Source: Streptomyces sp. Ncost-T10-10d
Lineage (GTDB): Bacteria > Actinomycetota > Actinomycetes > Streptomycetales > Streptomycetaceae
NCBI RefSeq assembly: GCF_900091955.1
Contig: NZ_FMDF01000135.1
Span: 84,979-148,978 of the forward strand
Length of the DNA: 64,000 nt
Direction of reading: 5' to 3'
Numbering within the stretch: position 1 is the stretch's first letter; each line of letters begins with the position of its first letter. Below the pieces are notes generated by a model, which saw only the letters and a list, made by a program, of their open reading frames with translations, was not told where the DNA came from and ran no database searches. This document shows, in pieces, positions 7,212-16,326 of the stretch. The position numbers were made by a program, and so were the translations under genes.

Positions 7212-9314
7212 ATGAGGGCCGCAGTGAAACCAAGTGGCACACGGTCGTGGCCACGCAACCGGCGGCGCGTGCTGCCCTGGGCGATCCTTGCCCTCTGGGT
7301 CGCCGCGATCGCGCTCGCCGGGCCGCTGGCGGCCAAGCTCGGCGGTGTACAGACCAACCGCGCCGTCGACTACCTCCCGGCGAGCGCCGACTCCACCCAG
7401 GTGGCGAAGATCCAGGACGCGCTGCCCGGCGGCGAGGCCACCGAACTCGTCCTCGTCTACCACCGCGACGGCGGACTGACCGCCGCCGACCGGACCCTGG
7501 CCGCCGAGCAGACCGCCGAGGTCGCCCGCGGCCACGCACTCACCAGGACACCGAGCCCCGTCCCGTCCAAAGACGGCACGACCTTGATGTACCCGGTCTC
7601 CTCCACCGAGCCGGGACAGGACGACGACGCCAGGACCGCCTTCGTCGACGAGGTGCGCGCGATCGCCGAGGGCGGCGGCGGACTGAGCGTCGACGTCGGC
7701 GGCTCCGGGGCACTGAACACCGACGCGCAGAAGGTCTACAAGTCCCTCGGCGGCCCGCTGCTCTACACGACCGTCGCCGTCGTGGCGATCCTGCTGATCC
7801 TCATCTACCGCAGCCCGCTGCTGTGGCTGGTGCCGCTCGTCGTCGCGGGCGTCGCCGACGCCCTGTCCATGGCCGTCGTGTACGGACTCAACCGAGGCTT
7901 CGACATCACCGTCACCGGCCAGAGCTCCGCCGTGATGACCATCCTCGTCTTCGGCGCGGGCACCGACTACGCGCTGCTGCTCGTCTCCCGCTACCGGGAG
8001 GAACTGACCCGCATCGACCGGCCGTACGACGCCATGGTGGCTGCCCTGCGCGGCTGCGGGCCCGCGGTCGTCGCCTCCTCCGGCACCGTCGCCGCCGGTC
8101 TGCTGTGCCTCCTCGCCGCCGACCTCACCAGCAGCCGGGGCATGGGCCCCATCGCCGCCGTCGGGGTGCTCTGCGCGCTGCTCGCCATGACGACGCTGCT
8201 GCCGGCGCTCCTGGTGCTGCTCGGCCGCCGGGTGTTCTGGCCGCTCGTCCCCGCGTACGGCAGCCTGCCCAAGCAGCGCCGTTCGCTGTTCGCCGCGATG
8301 GGCGGATCGGCCGGGCGCAGGCCGCTGGCCGTCCTCGCCTGCGGGGGCGTGCTGCTGGGCGCGCTGGCGCTCGGCTCGTTCAACCTGCCCGGCGATCTCA
8401 AGCAGGAGGACTCCTTCTCCAGCAAGCCGGACTCGATCGTGGCGATGGAGACCCTCGCCGCCGCCTACCCGGGACGCTCCACCCAGCCGATCACCGTGAT
8501 CACCCCCACCGAACGGGCCGGGGCGGCCCTGGCGAAGGCCCGTGCCACCGAGGGCGTCGCCGCCGTCGAACGCGGCCGCAGCGGCGGCGGCTGGACCGAA
8601 CTGTCCGTCGTCGCCACCGCCCGGCCCGAGTCCGCGGGGGAGCGGGCGACCATCGAGGCCCTGCGCGACTCCCTGGACGGCAGCCACGTCGGCGGGCCCA
8701 GCGCCCAGCAGATGGACGCGGAGACGGCCAACGCCCGGGACCTCAGGATCGTCGTACCGCTCGTCCTGATCTCCGTCCTGCTGATCCTGATCGCACTGCT
8801 GCGCAGCCTCGTCGCTCCACTGCTGCTGGTCGCTGCCGTCGTCGCGGTGTGGGGCGCCTCGCTCGGCATCGGCGGACTCGTCTTCGAACCGCTCCTCGGA
8901 ATGAAGGGCACCGACCCCGGGCTGCCGCTGCTGTCCTTCGTCTTCCTGGTGGCACTCGGCGTCGACTACGGCATCTTCCTGATGCACCGGGTCCGCGAGG
9001 AGACCCTCTCCGGCGCCGCACCGACAGCCGCCGCACTCACCGCACTGCGCACCACGGGCGGTGTGATCGCCTCGGCGGGCCTGGTGCTCGCGGCCACCTT
9101 CGCGGTCCTGCTGAACATGCCGATGGTGAGCCTGGTCCAGATGGGCTTCGTCATCGCCGTCGGCGTACTCCTCGACACCTTCCTCGTCCGCACCTACCTG
9201 GTCACCTCGGCGAGCGTGGCACTCCAGCGGAAGATCTGGTGGCCCGGCGCGCTCAGCCGGACCCCCGCCGCACCGGACGGCCCCCGCGAACCCGAACTCC
9301 TCACAACCGCCTGA
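7212..9314 (+). CDS. MMPL-family RND transporter
   Basis: The 700-residue protein has the MMPL/RND layout. One N-terminal helix and a periplasmic loop precede a block of helices, then a second loop and a second block. The paired GAGTDYALLLVSRYREE and ALGVDYGIFLMHRVREE motifs carry the Asp-Tyr pairs that couple proton flow to export. Such proteins export lipids, antibiotics or pigments; the cargo is not visible here. ATG 7212 follows AAAGGGGGG. A histidine kinase and response regulator follow closely (spacing 33 bp, then overlapping), so they probably control this exporter. Confidence 0.92.
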   Translation: MRAAVKPSGTRSWPRNRRRVLPWAILALWVAAIALAGPLAAKLGGVQTNRAVDYLPASADSTQVAKIQDALPGGEATELVLVYHRDGGLTAADRTLAAEQTAEVARGHALTRTPSPVPSKDGTTLMYPVSSTEPGQDDDARTAFVDEVRAIAEGGGGLSVDVGGSGALNTDAQKVYKSLGGPLLYTTVAVVAILLILIYRSPLLWLVPLVVAGVADALSMAVVYGLNRGFDITVTGQSSAVMTILVFGAGTDYALLLVSRYREELTRIDRPYDAMVAALRGCGPAVVASSGTVAAGLLCLLAADLTSSRGMGPIAAVGVLCALLAMTTLLPALLVLLGRRVFWPLVPAYGSLPKQRRSLFAAMGGSAGRRPLAVLACGGVLLGALALGSFNLPGDLKQEDSFSSKPDSIVAMETLAAAYPGRSTQPITVITPTERAGAALAKARATEGVAAVERGRSGGGWTELSVVATARPESAGERATIEALRDSLDGSHVGGPSAQQMDAETANARDLRIVVPLVLISVLLILIALLRSLVAPLLLVAAVVAVWGASLGIGGLVFEPLLGMKGTDPGLPLLSFVFLVALGVDYGIFLMHRVREETLSGAAPTAAALTALRTTGGVIASAGLVLAATFAVLLNMPMVSLVQMGFVIAVGVLLDTFLVRTYLVTSASVALQRKIWWPGALSRTPAAPDGPREPELLTTA

Positions 9315-9347
9315 CGGTTCACCCACCCGTACCGGAGGATGGCAAGC

Positions 9348-10583
9348 GTGTCCCGAACCACGCGCCGTCGTGAGCGCATCATGGCCGTCGTCAACCGCGA
9401 CCCCATGGAAGCGCCGCACAGGACGCGCACCGACGCCCTCATAGCCGGGGGCGCCGGTGCGCTCTCCGTCGTGCTCGCCCTTCTCACCGACCCCGCCCGG
9501 TCGCCGGACGCACTCGGCTGGGCGCTGCTCGTCGCGAGCGCCGTGCCGATCGTCTGGCGGCGGCGCCACCCGCTGCTCGCGCTGCTCGTCATGATCCCGC
9601 TCCTCGTCCCGTACCACGCGCTCGACAACGCACATACGGCACCGATGCCGCAGACCTGGATCGCCCTCTACACCGTGGCCGTGACCGGCCGTCCGCTGCG
9701 CACGGTGCTGACCGGGGTCGGCGTCCTGTCCGTCATGGTGACGGTGGTGCTCACCATCAACACCCATCAGGGCCTGGAACTGCTGCGCATCTCCGGCTGG
9801 ATCGTCGCCGTGCTGTTCTGCGGCGTCGACATGCGTGTCTACCGCCAGTACATGGCCTCCGTGCTGGAACGCGCCGAACGTGCCGAGCGCACCCGCGAGG
9901 AGGAGGCCCGGCGGCGGGTCGCCGAGGAACGGCTGCGGATCGCCCGCGATCTGCACGATCTGCTGGCGCACAGCATCACCCTCATCGGCGTCCAGACCTC
10001 GGTGGCGTCGCACATCCTGACCGTTGACCCGGACCGGTTCGACCGGCGCGCGATCGCCGCATCGCTGGAGGACATCGCCGACACCTGCCGGGAGGCCCGG
10101 GCCGAGCTGCGCACCACCCTGGAAGTGTTGCGCGACGGCCGGCACGACAGTCACGGCCGGCACGACGCGGAAGGCCCGCTGCCCGGTCTGGCGGCGCTGC
10201 CCGGTCTCGTACGGGCCGCCGAGGCGGCCGGGGCACACGTCGACCTCGCGGTACGCACCCCGGCCGGCCGGCTCGCCCCGGCGACCGGCGCGGCCGCGTA
10301 CCGCATCGTGCAGGAGTCGCTGACCAACGCGGTACGGCACGCGGGAGCCGGTGTACAGGTCAGGGTCGCCGTGGCACCGGACGGCGGCAACGCGCTGCGG
10401 GTCACCGTCACCGACGACGGCACAGGACCCCCGAAGAAAGGTTCCGCACCAGGGTTCGGCATTGTGGGCATGCGGGAACGGGCCCGCAGCACGGGCGGCA
10501 CGCTGGACGCGGGACCCCGCCCCGGCGGCGGCTTCGAGGTCTCGGCGCTGCTGCCGTTCCAGGAGGTGGAGGCCACACCATGA
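9348..10583 (+). CDS. Sensor histidine kinase (NarL-type partner)
   Basis: The kinase has about 411 residues. An N-terminal block of four or five membrane helices (about 25-165) precedes a coiled segment rich in Arg/Glu and the HisKA_3 phosphoacceptor RIARDLHDLLAHSI. The C-terminal ATPase has the N box QESLTNAVRHAG and the G boxes TDDGTG and GFGIVGMRERA. With almost no extracytoplasmic loop, it probably senses the membrane. GTG 9348 sits at good distance from GGAGG (9334-9338); ATG 9339 lies directly on that site. Its last four bases overlap the response-regulator start. Confidence 0.93.
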   Translation: MSRTTRRRERIMAVVNRDPMEAPHRTRTDALIAGGAGALSVVLALLTDPARSPDALGWALLVASAVPIVWRRRHPLLALLVMIPLLVPYHALDNAHTAPMPQTWIALYTVAVTGRPLRTVLTGVGVLSVMVTVVLTINTHQGLELLRISGWIVAVLFCGVDMRVYRQYMASVLERAERAERTREEEARRRVAEERLRIARDLHDLLAHSITLIGVQTSVASHILTVDPDRFDRRAIAASLEDIADTCREARAELRTTLEVLRDGRHDSHGRHDAEGPLPGLAALPGLVRAAEAAGAHVDLAVRTPAGRLAPATGAAAYRIVQESLTNAVRHAGAGVQVRVAVAPDGGNALRVTVTDDGTGPPKKGSAPGFGIVGMRERARSTGGTLDAGPRPGGGFEVSALLPFQEVEATP

Positions 10584-11263
10584 TCCGCGTACTGCTCGCC
10601 GACGACCAGACCCTGGTCCGGGCGGCCTTCGCGATGCTCGTCGAGTCCGACCGGGACATGGAGGTCGTCGGCCAGGCGGGCAACGGTCTCGAAGCCGTCG
10701 AGCTGACCCGCGCGCACCGGCCCGACCTCGTCGTCATGGACATCCGGATGCCCGAGCTCGACGGCATCGAGGCGACCCGCCGCATCGCCGACGACGAACA
10801 CCTCGCCGGAGTGAAGGTGCTGGTCCTGACCACGTACGACACCGATGAACACATCGTCGACGCACTGCGTGCGGGCGCCTCCGGCTTTCTGGTCAAGGAC
10901 ACCAGGCCCGCCGAGCTCCTGGCCGCCATCAGGACCGTGGCGGCGGGCGAGTCCCTGCTCTCGCCCGGACCGACCGCCCGGCTCATCGCCAGGGTGCTGA
11001 GCAGCCCCCGGACCCCGCCCGCCGGAGTGCCGGGCGGTCCGGACCGCCTCTCCGAACGGGAGCGTCAGGTGCTCTGCCTCGTCGGGCGCGGGCTGAACAA
11101 CGCCGAGATCGCCGAAACACTTGGCCTCAGCCCGCTCACCGCGAAGACCCACGTCAGCCGGATCATGGGCAAGGTCGGTGCCCGCGACCGGGCCCAGCTG
11201 GTGATCGTCGCGTACGAATCGGGGCTGGTCGTACCAGCTGCCGGTGGGGCGGACGGAAAGTGA
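10580..11263 (+). CDS. LuxR/NarL-family response regulator
   Basis: The 227-residue regulator has a receiver domain with the phosphorylated Asp in LVVMDIRMPELDG, the switch Thr in LVLTTYDTDEHI and the conserved Lys in FLVKDTRP. A LuxR-type helix-turn-helix follows: LSERERQVLCLVGRGLNNAEIAETLGLSPLTAKTHVSRIM, given here by family pattern. ATG 10580 overlaps the kinase stop by ATGA, so the pair is translationally coupled. The likely target is the MMPL gene promoter upstream. Confidence 0.95.
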   Translation: MIRVLLADDQTLVRAAFAMLVESDRDMEVVGQAGNGLEAVELTRAHRPDLVVMDIRMPELDGIEATRRIADDEHLAGVKVLVLTTYDTDEHIVDALRAGASGFLVKDTRPAELLAAIRTVAAGESLLSPGPTARLIARVLSSPRTPPAGVPGGPDRLSERERQVLCLVGRGLNNAEIAETLGLSPLTAKTHVSRIMGKVGARDRAQLVIVAYESGLVVPAAGGADGK

Positions 11264-11308
11264 GCGACCCCGGCCCGATGAGCCGTTCCCGTACCGGACA
11301 ATGGACGC

Positions 11309-12055
11309 ATGAGCTTGTTCCGGGACGACGGCGTGGTGCTGCGCACGCAGAAGCTGGGCGAGGCCGACCGGATCATCACGATCCTGACCCGCGGCCACGG
11401 CCGGGTACGGGCCGTCGCGCGCGGCGTGCGGCGCACGAAGTCCAAGTTCGGGGCCCGGCTGGAACCTTTCTCCCATGTCGATGTGCAGTTCTTCGCCCGG
11501 GGCAGCGAGCTGATCGGCCGTGGTCTGCCGCTCTGCACCCAGAGCGAGACGATCGCCCCGTACGGCGGCGGCATCGTCACCGACTACGCCCGGTACACCG
11601 CGGGTACCGCGATGCTGGAGACCGCCGAACGGTTCACCGACCACGAGGGCGAGCCCGCGGTCCAGCAGTACCTGCTGCTCGTCGGAGGGCTGCGCACCCT
11701 TGCCCGCGGCGAACACGAGCCGCATCTCGTCCTCGACGCCTTCCTGCTGCGTTCGCTCGCCGTCAACGGCTACGCACCCAGCTTCGAGGACTGCGCCAAG
11801 TGCGGAATGCCCGGTCCGAACCGGTTCTTCTCCGTCGCGGCGGGCGGCGTCATATGCGGCGACTGCCGGGTACCCGGCAGCGTCGTACCCTCGGCTGAGG
11901 CCGTCACCCTGCTGAGCGCACTGCTCACCGGCGACTGGGAGACGGCGGACGCGTGCGAGGCGCGTCATGTCAGGGAGGGCAGCGGACTGGTGTCCGCCTA
12001 TCTGCACTGGCATCTGGAGCGCGGACTGCGCTCACTGCGGTACGTAGAGAAGTGA
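11309..12055 (+). CDS. recO: DNA repair protein RecO
   Basis: RecO loads RecA onto SSB-coated single-stranded DNA during gap repair and recombination. The 248-residue protein starts MSLFRDDGVVLRTQKLGEADR, the typical OB-fold beginning. It has the helical middle segment and a zinc-binding region with CAKCG and CGDC (about residues 165-190). Length is normal. It precedes uppS on the same strand with 35 bp between, a common actinobacterial arrangement. Confidence 0.96.
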   Translation: MSLFRDDGVVLRTQKLGEADRIITILTRGHGRVRAVARGVRRTKSKFGARLEPFSHVDVQFFARGSELIGRGLPLCTQSETIAPYGGGIVTDYARYTAGTAMLETAERFTDHEGEPAVQQYLLLVGGLRTLARGEHEPHLVLDAFLLRSLAVNGYAPSFEDCAKCGMPGPNRFFSVAAGGVICGDCRVPGSVVPSAEAVTLLSALLTGDWETADACEARHVREGSGLVSAYLHWHLERGLRSLRYVEK

Positions 12056-12090
12056 CACAGGCAGATCAGGCACAGGGAGCGAGACAGTTC

Positions 12091-12912
12091 ATGGCAGTAC
12101 GCGGGATTCTCGGCGGCCGTAACCGGCGCGACTACAAGACCCCGGAGCCGCACCCCTCCGGTGCCACGCCCCCGAAGATCCCCGGCGAGCTGGTGCCCAA
12201 GCACGTCGCCGTCGTGATGGACGGCAACGGCCGCTGGGCCAAGGAACGCGGTCTCCCGCGCACCGAGGGCCACAAGGTCGGCGAGGGCGTCGTCATGGAC
12301 GTCCTCAAGGGCTGCATCGAGATGGGCGTCAAGAACCTCTCGCTGTACGCGTTCTCCACCGAGAACTGGAAGCGGTCCCCGGAGGAAGTGAAGTTCCTGA
12401 TGAACTTCAACCGGGACGTCATCCGCCGCCGCCGCGACGAGATGGACGAACTGGGCATCCGCATCCGCTGGGTGGGGCGCATGCCGAAGCTGTGGAAGTC
12501 CGTCGTCCAGGAGCTCCAGGTCGCCCAGGAGCAGACGAAGGACAACGACAGGATGACGCTGTACTTCTGCGTCAACTACGGCGGCCGGGCCGAGATCGCC
12601 GACGCCGCGCAGCGCATCGCGCAGGATGTCGCGGCCGGGAAGCTGGACCCGGCCAAGATCAACGAGAAGACGTTCGCGAAGTACATCTACTACCCGGACA
12701 TGCCGGACGTCGACCTCTTCGTCCGCCCCAGCGGCGAGCAGCGCACCTCCAACTACCTGATCTGGCAGAGCGCATACGCCGAGATGGTCTTCCAGGACGT
12801 GCTCTGGCCGGACTTCGACCGCCGTGACCTGTGGCGGGCATGTCTGGAGTTCGCCCAGCGGGACCGGCGCTTCGGCGGTGCGGTGGAGGCGGCCCAGGAG
12901 CCGAAGGGCTGA
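12091..12912 (+). CDS. uppS: Isoprenyl transferase (cis-polyprenyl diphosphate synthase)
   Basis: This 273-residue enzyme extends an allylic diphosphate with isopentenyl units to make the long cis-polyprenyl carrier for cell-wall synthesis. The signature HVAVVMDGNGRWAKERGL holds the metal-binding Asp. SLYAFSTENWKRS and FVRPSGEQRTSNYLIWQ bind the substrate. ATG 12091 is chosen over upstream in-frame codons because family members begin with this short basic N-terminus. Streptomyces often has a second paralogue, so the product chain length is not certain. Confidence 0.95.
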   Translation: MAVRGILGGRNRRDYKTPEPHPSGATPPKIPGELVPKHVAVVMDGNGRWAKERGLPRTEGHKVGEGVVMDVLKGCIEMGVKNLSLYAFSTENWKRSPEEVKFLMNFNRDVIRRRRDEMDELGIRIRWVGRMPKLWKSVVQELQVAQEQTKDNDRMTLYFCVNYGGRAEIADAAQRIAQDVAAGKLDPAKINEKTFAKYIYYPDMPDVDLFVRPSGEQRTSNYLIWQSAYAEMVFQDVLWPDFDRRDLWRACLEFAQRDRRFGGAVEAAQEPKG

Positions 12913-12920
12913 GGAAGGGG

Positions 12921-12945
12921 GGTCCGGGGGCATCACCCCCGGACC
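12921..12945. terminator. Shared terminator between uppS and zur
   Basis: GGTCCGGGGG (12921-12930) and CCCCCGGACC (12936-12945) form a perfect 10-bp stem around a CATCA loop. It lies between two convergent genes and can end both transcripts. Confidence 0.8.
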
Positions 12946-12946
12946 G

Positions 12947-13381
12947 TCATCCCTTCGCGCTCGCGCACTCCGCGCACGTCCCGAAGATCTCCACCGTGTG
13001 GGCCACGTTCACATACCCGTGCTGCGTGGCGATCGTCTCCGCCCACTGCTCCACCGCGGGCCCCTCGACCTCCACGGCCTTGCCGCACATCCGGCACACC
13101 AGATGGTGGTGGTGGTCGCCGGTCGAGCAGCGCCGGTACACGGACTCGCCGTCCGTGGTGCGCAGCACATCGACCTCGCCCGCATCGGCAAGGGACTGAA
13201 GCGTGCGGTAGACGGTGGTCAGCCCGACCGAGTCACCGCGGTGCTTGAGCACATCGTGCAGCTCCTGGGCGCTGCGGAACTCGTCCACCTCGTCGAGCGC
13301 CGCAGCCACCGCCGCCCGCTGCCGGGTCGACCGGCCGCGTACCGGGGCCGCGTTCGTTCCACTGATCGGCGCCGTCGCCAC
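12947..13381 (-). CDS. zur: Fur-family zinc uptake regulator Zur
   Basis: The 144-residue protein has the Fur winged helix (LTTVYRTLQSLADAGEVDVL) and metal sites in DHHHHLVCRMCG plus a C-terminal CAEC pair that forms the structural zinc site. The neighbouring znuACB genes and Zur-like boxes at the znuA start identify it as Zur, not Fur or PerR. GTG 13381 follows GAGGAGG by five or six bases; a longer frame from 13450 lacks such a site. It is the last gene of the zinc uptake cluster, so zinc-bound Zur would repress its own synthesis too. Confidence 0.92.
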   Translation of the reverse strand: MATAPISGTNAAPVRGRSTRQRAAVAAALDEVDEFRSAQELHDVLKHRGDSVGLTTVYRTLQSLADAGEVDVLRTTDGESVYRRCSTGDHHHHLVCRMCGKAVEVEGPAVEQWAETIATQHGYVNVAHTVEIFGTCAECASAKG

Positions 13382-13446
13382 AGCAGCCTCCTCGTGTCGC
13401 CCGTACCTGTGTCGGGCCATTGTGCCAGCCCGTCCGGGCACCACGG

Positions 13447-14340
13447 TCAAACCCGGAGCTCGTCCGTGGCCGGGCGGGAGGCCGGTACCTCAAGAGTGCA
13501 CTCCTCGGACGCCGTTTCGCTCCGGCGGGCGCGCCTTCTGGCCAGCGGGGTCGCGAGCAGCGTCAGGACGACGAAGACCACGATGGCCAGCAGCACGATC
13601 GTCGCGCCGGGCGGGACGTCCTGGTAGTACGAGGTCACGGTGCCGGCCAGGGTCACCGCCGTACCGATGACGACGGACAGTACGAACGTCACCTTGAAGG
13701 ACCTGGAGATCTGCTGCGCGGCCGCGACCGGCACCACCATCAGCGCGCTGACCAGCAGCAGCCCGACGACCCGCATCGCCACGGTGACGGTCACCGCCGC
13801 CGTCACGGCGACCAGCAGATTCAGTGCGCGTACCGGCAGCCCGGTGACCCGGGCGAACTCCTCGTCCTGGCTGACCGCGAACAACTGCCGTCGCAGCCCC
13901 AGCGTCACCAGCAGCACGAAGGCGGCCAGCAGACAGATCGCGGTGATGTCCTCGGTGGAGACCGTGGAGAGGGAGCCGAAGAGATACGAGGTGAGGTTGG
14001 CGTTGGAGCCGGTGTCGGAGAGGTTGATCAGCAGGACACCGCCCGCCATGCCGCCGTAGAACAGCATGGCCAGCGCGATGTCGCCGCGAGTGCGTCCGTA
14101 CCAGCGGATCAGTTCCATCACGACGGCGCCGACGACGGCGACCGCCGTGGCCATCCACACCGGGCTGGTGGAGAGCAGGAAGCCGAGGCCGACACCGGTC
14201 ATGGCGATATGGCCGATGCCGTCGCCCATCAGGGCCTGGCGGCGCTGGACGAGATAGATGCCGACGGCGGGGGCGATGACGCCGACCAGTACGGCGGCGA
14301 GCAGGGCCCGCTGCATGAACGGAGGGTCGAGGAATTCCAT
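13447..14340 (-). CDS. znuB: Zinc ABC transporter permease
   Basis: This 297-residue ABC-3 family permease has about eight membrane helices, the conserved QRRQALMGDGIGHIAMTGVG segment and the LFAVSQDEEFARVTGLP loop that contacts the ATPase. It starts two bases after the znuC stop. It forms the membrane channel for zinc supplied by ZnuA. About 65 bp separate it from zur downstream on the same strand. Confidence 0.95.
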   Translation of the reverse strand: MEFLDPPFMQRALLAAVLVGVIAPAVGIYLVQRRQALMGDGIGHIAMTGVGLGFLLSTSPVWMATAVAVVGAVVMELIRWYGRTRGDIALAMLFYGGMAGGVLLINLSDTGSNANLTSYLFGSLSTVSTEDITAICLLAAFVLLVTLGLRRQLFAVSQDEEFARVTGLPVRALNLLVAVTAAVTVTVAMRVVGLLLVSALMVVPVAAAQQISRSFKVTFVLSVVIGTAVTLAGTVTSYYQDVPPGATIVLLAIVVFVVLTLLATPLARRRARRSETASEECTLEVPASRPATDELRV

Positions 14341-14342
14341 GA

Positions 14343-15125
14343 TCAGCTCAGCAGTCCCGTCCGGACGGGCTCGGAGGCCGCGTGGGGGTGTACATGGTCG
14401 TGTCCGGGCAGGGCGTGCTGGCCCAGCGCCTTCGGGGGCGGCCCGTCGTGCATCACACAGCCGTCGCGCAGCACGATCGCGCGGTCGATCAGCGGCTCCA
14501 GCGGGCCGAGCTCATGCAGCACGAGCAGCACCGTGGTGCCGGCCGCGACCTGTTCGCGAAGCGTCGCGGCGAGGATCTCCTGGCTGGCCAGGTCGACGCC
14601 GGCCATCGGCTCGTCCATGATCAGCAGCTCCGGTTCGGCGGCCAGTGCCCGGGCGATCAGCACCCGCTGGTGCTGCCCGCCGGAGAGCGCGTTCACGGAG
14701 TCCTTGGCCCGGTCGGCGAGGCCCACGAGGTCGATGGCCCGGTCGACGGCGGCCCGGTCGGCCTTGCGGAGCAGCCCCAGCTTCGTACGGGACAGGCGCC
14801 CGGAGGAGACGACCTCGCGGATCGTGGCGGGCACCCCGCCGGCCGCCGTGGTGCGCTGGGGTACGTAACCGATGCGCGCCCAGCTGCGGAAGCGGCGCAG
14901 CGGGGTGCCGAACAGCTCGATGGAGCCGCCGGTGAGCGGGACCTGGCCGATGACGGAGCGTACGGCGGTCGACTTGCCCGAGCCGTTGGCGCCGAGCAGG
15001 GCGACGACCTCGCCGCGGTGGACGGTCAGGTCGATGCCGCGCAGCACCGGACGCGCGCCGAGCGTGGCGGTGGCGCCGCGCAGGGCTATGACGGGTTCGG
15101 TCGTGGTGCTCCCGGGCTCGGGCAT
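14343..15125 (-). CDS. znuC: Zinc ABC transporter ATP-binding protein
   Basis: The 260-residue ATPase has Walker A GANGSGKST, signature LSGGQHQR, Walker B LLIMDEP and the switch His in LLVLHELG. It drives ZnuB. ATG 15125 has GGAGG at the right distance. The frame continues upstream to GTG 15167, which overlaps the znuA stop by GTGA, but the shorter start fits the family better. Confidence 0.95.
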   Translation of the reverse strand: MPEPGSTTTEPVIALRGATATLGARPVLRGIDLTVHRGEVVALLGANGSGKSTAVRSVIGQVPLTGGSIELFGTPLRRFRSWARIGYVPQRTTAAGGVPATIREVVSSGRLSRTKLGLLRKADRAAVDRAIDLVGLADRAKDSVNALSGGQHQRVLIARALAAEPELLIMDEPMAGVDLASQEILAATLREQVAAGTTVLLVLHELGPLEPLIDRAIVLRDGCVMHDGPPPKALGQHALPGHDHVHPHAASEPVRTGLLS

Positions 15126-15163
15126 GAGCGCCTCCGATGCTGGTGCGGCGGGTGTTCCGTGGG

Positions 15164-16117
15164 TCACTTCGCGCCGAGCGCCTTCTGCAGGGCGGCGAGA
15201 TTGGACTGCATGACCTCGATGTAGTCATCGCCCTTGGACTTGTCCGTGATTCCCTCCAGCGGGTCCAGGACGTCGGTCTTCAGGCCGGTGTCCTTGGCGA
15301 GGGTCTTCGCGGTCTTGTCGCTGGCGAGCGTCTCGAAGAATACGGTGGTGACCTTGTTCTTCTCCGCGACGGTGTGGATCTCGCTGATCCGGGCGGGGCT
15401 GGGCTCGGCCTCGGGGTCGACTCCGGCGATGCCCTCCTGGGTCAGGCCGTAGCGCTCGGCGAGGTACCCGAAGGCGGAGTGGGTGGTGATGAAGGTCTTG
15501 GTCGCGGTGTCCTTCAGGCCCGTCTCGTACGCCGTGTTCAGTGCATCGAGCTTGTCGACCAGCGCGTCCGTGTTCTTGCGGTAGTCCGCGGCGTGGTCGG
15601 GGTCGGTCTTCTCCAGGGACTTTCCGACGCCCTTGGCGACCTCGGCGTACTTCACCGGGTCCAGCCAGATGTGGGGGTCGGCTCCGGCCTCGTCGCCGTG
15701 GTGCTCATGACCGTGTTCGTCGGCGCCGGTCTCGGTGCCGTGGTCTTCCAGCACGGTGAGGGTCGAGGCGTCGACGACGTCCTTCGAGCCGGACTGCTTG
15801 ATGGCGTCGTCGACGGCGGGCTGGATGCCCTTGAGGTACAGGACGTAGTCGGCGTCGCCGAGTCCGCCGATCTGCCGCGGGGTGAGCTCCAGATCGTGCG
15901 GCTCGACCCCCGGCTTGGTCAGCGTGGTGACCGAGACGTGCTTCCCGCCGATCTGCTCGGCCAGGAACTGCATCGGATAGAACGAGGCCACGACATTCAG
16001 CTTGTCGCCGTTCTTGTGGGCGGCGGCATCCGAGGCGGAGCAGGCGGTGAGGGCGGTGAGGCCGAGGACGACTGCTCCGGCGACGGCGGCTGTGGGTATG
16101 AGGCGGCTTACGTTCAT
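15164..16117 (-). CDS. znuA: Zinc-binding lipoprotein of the ABC transporter
   Basis: This cluster A-I solute-binding protein (about 317 residues) begins with a lipoprotein signal ending in LTAC, so it is lipid-anchored outside the membrane. It has the metal ligands of the family in GVEPHDLELTPRQ, DPHIWLDPV, FITTHSAFGYLAERYG and GVDPEAEPSPARISEI. A histidine-rich loop (EHGHEHHGDE, about residues 175-185) is typical of zinc-specific members. ATG 16117 is the probable start; ATG 16126 is possible. No good ribosome site is visible, so a leaderless or near-leaderless message is possible. Two Zur-like boxes overlap and precede the start. Confidence 0.94.
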   Translation of the reverse strand: MNVSRLIPTAAVAGAVVLGLTALTACSASDAAAHKNGDKLNVVASFYPMQFLAEQIGGKHVSVTTLTKPGVEPHDLELTPRQIGGLGDADYVLYLKGIQPAVDDAIKQSGSKDVVDASTLTVLEDHGTETGADEHGHEHHGDEAGADPHIWLDPVKYAEVAKGVGKSLEKTDPDHAADYRKNTDALVDKLDALNTAYETGLKDTATKTFITTHSAFGYLAERYGLTQEGIAGVDPEAEPSPARISEIHTVAEKNKVTTVFFETLASDKTAKTLAKDTGLKTDVLDPLEGITDKSKGDDYIEVMQSNLAALQKALGAK

Positions 16118-16153
16118 GACAGTCATTTTCAACAAAACTGGAAACGATTGTCA
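16117..16153 (-). promoter_or_regulatory. Tandem Zur boxes
   Basis: Two imperfect 7-1-7 palindromes occur at 16117-16131 (plus strand TGACAGTCATTTTCA) and 16139-16153 (TGGAAACGATTGTCA). Both resemble the actinobacterial Zur consensus TGAAAATCATTTTCA. Their centres are 22 bp apart, two helical turns, so two dimers would sit on one face of the DNA. They overlap the znuA start. Confidence 0.75.
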
Positions 16154-16326
16154 ACAAGGCTGATGAGATGACCCCTCGGCCGACTGCGCCGATACCGATT
16201 TGATCCAAGGGGCGTGCCCGCCGGTAATCTGAAGCATTCGCCCGCCCGTCTCCCGACCACCACCCCCCCACCTAGGCGCTTCGCGCCGCCCCTGTCCAAT
16301 TTCGTCGTCGTAATGAAGAGAGCACC

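Noticed and set aside
6462..10340. 1292-codon open frame on the minus strand
   Set aside because: It is the antisense shadow of the TerB, MMPL and kinase genes. It has low-complexity Arg/Gly/His-rich composition and no domain.
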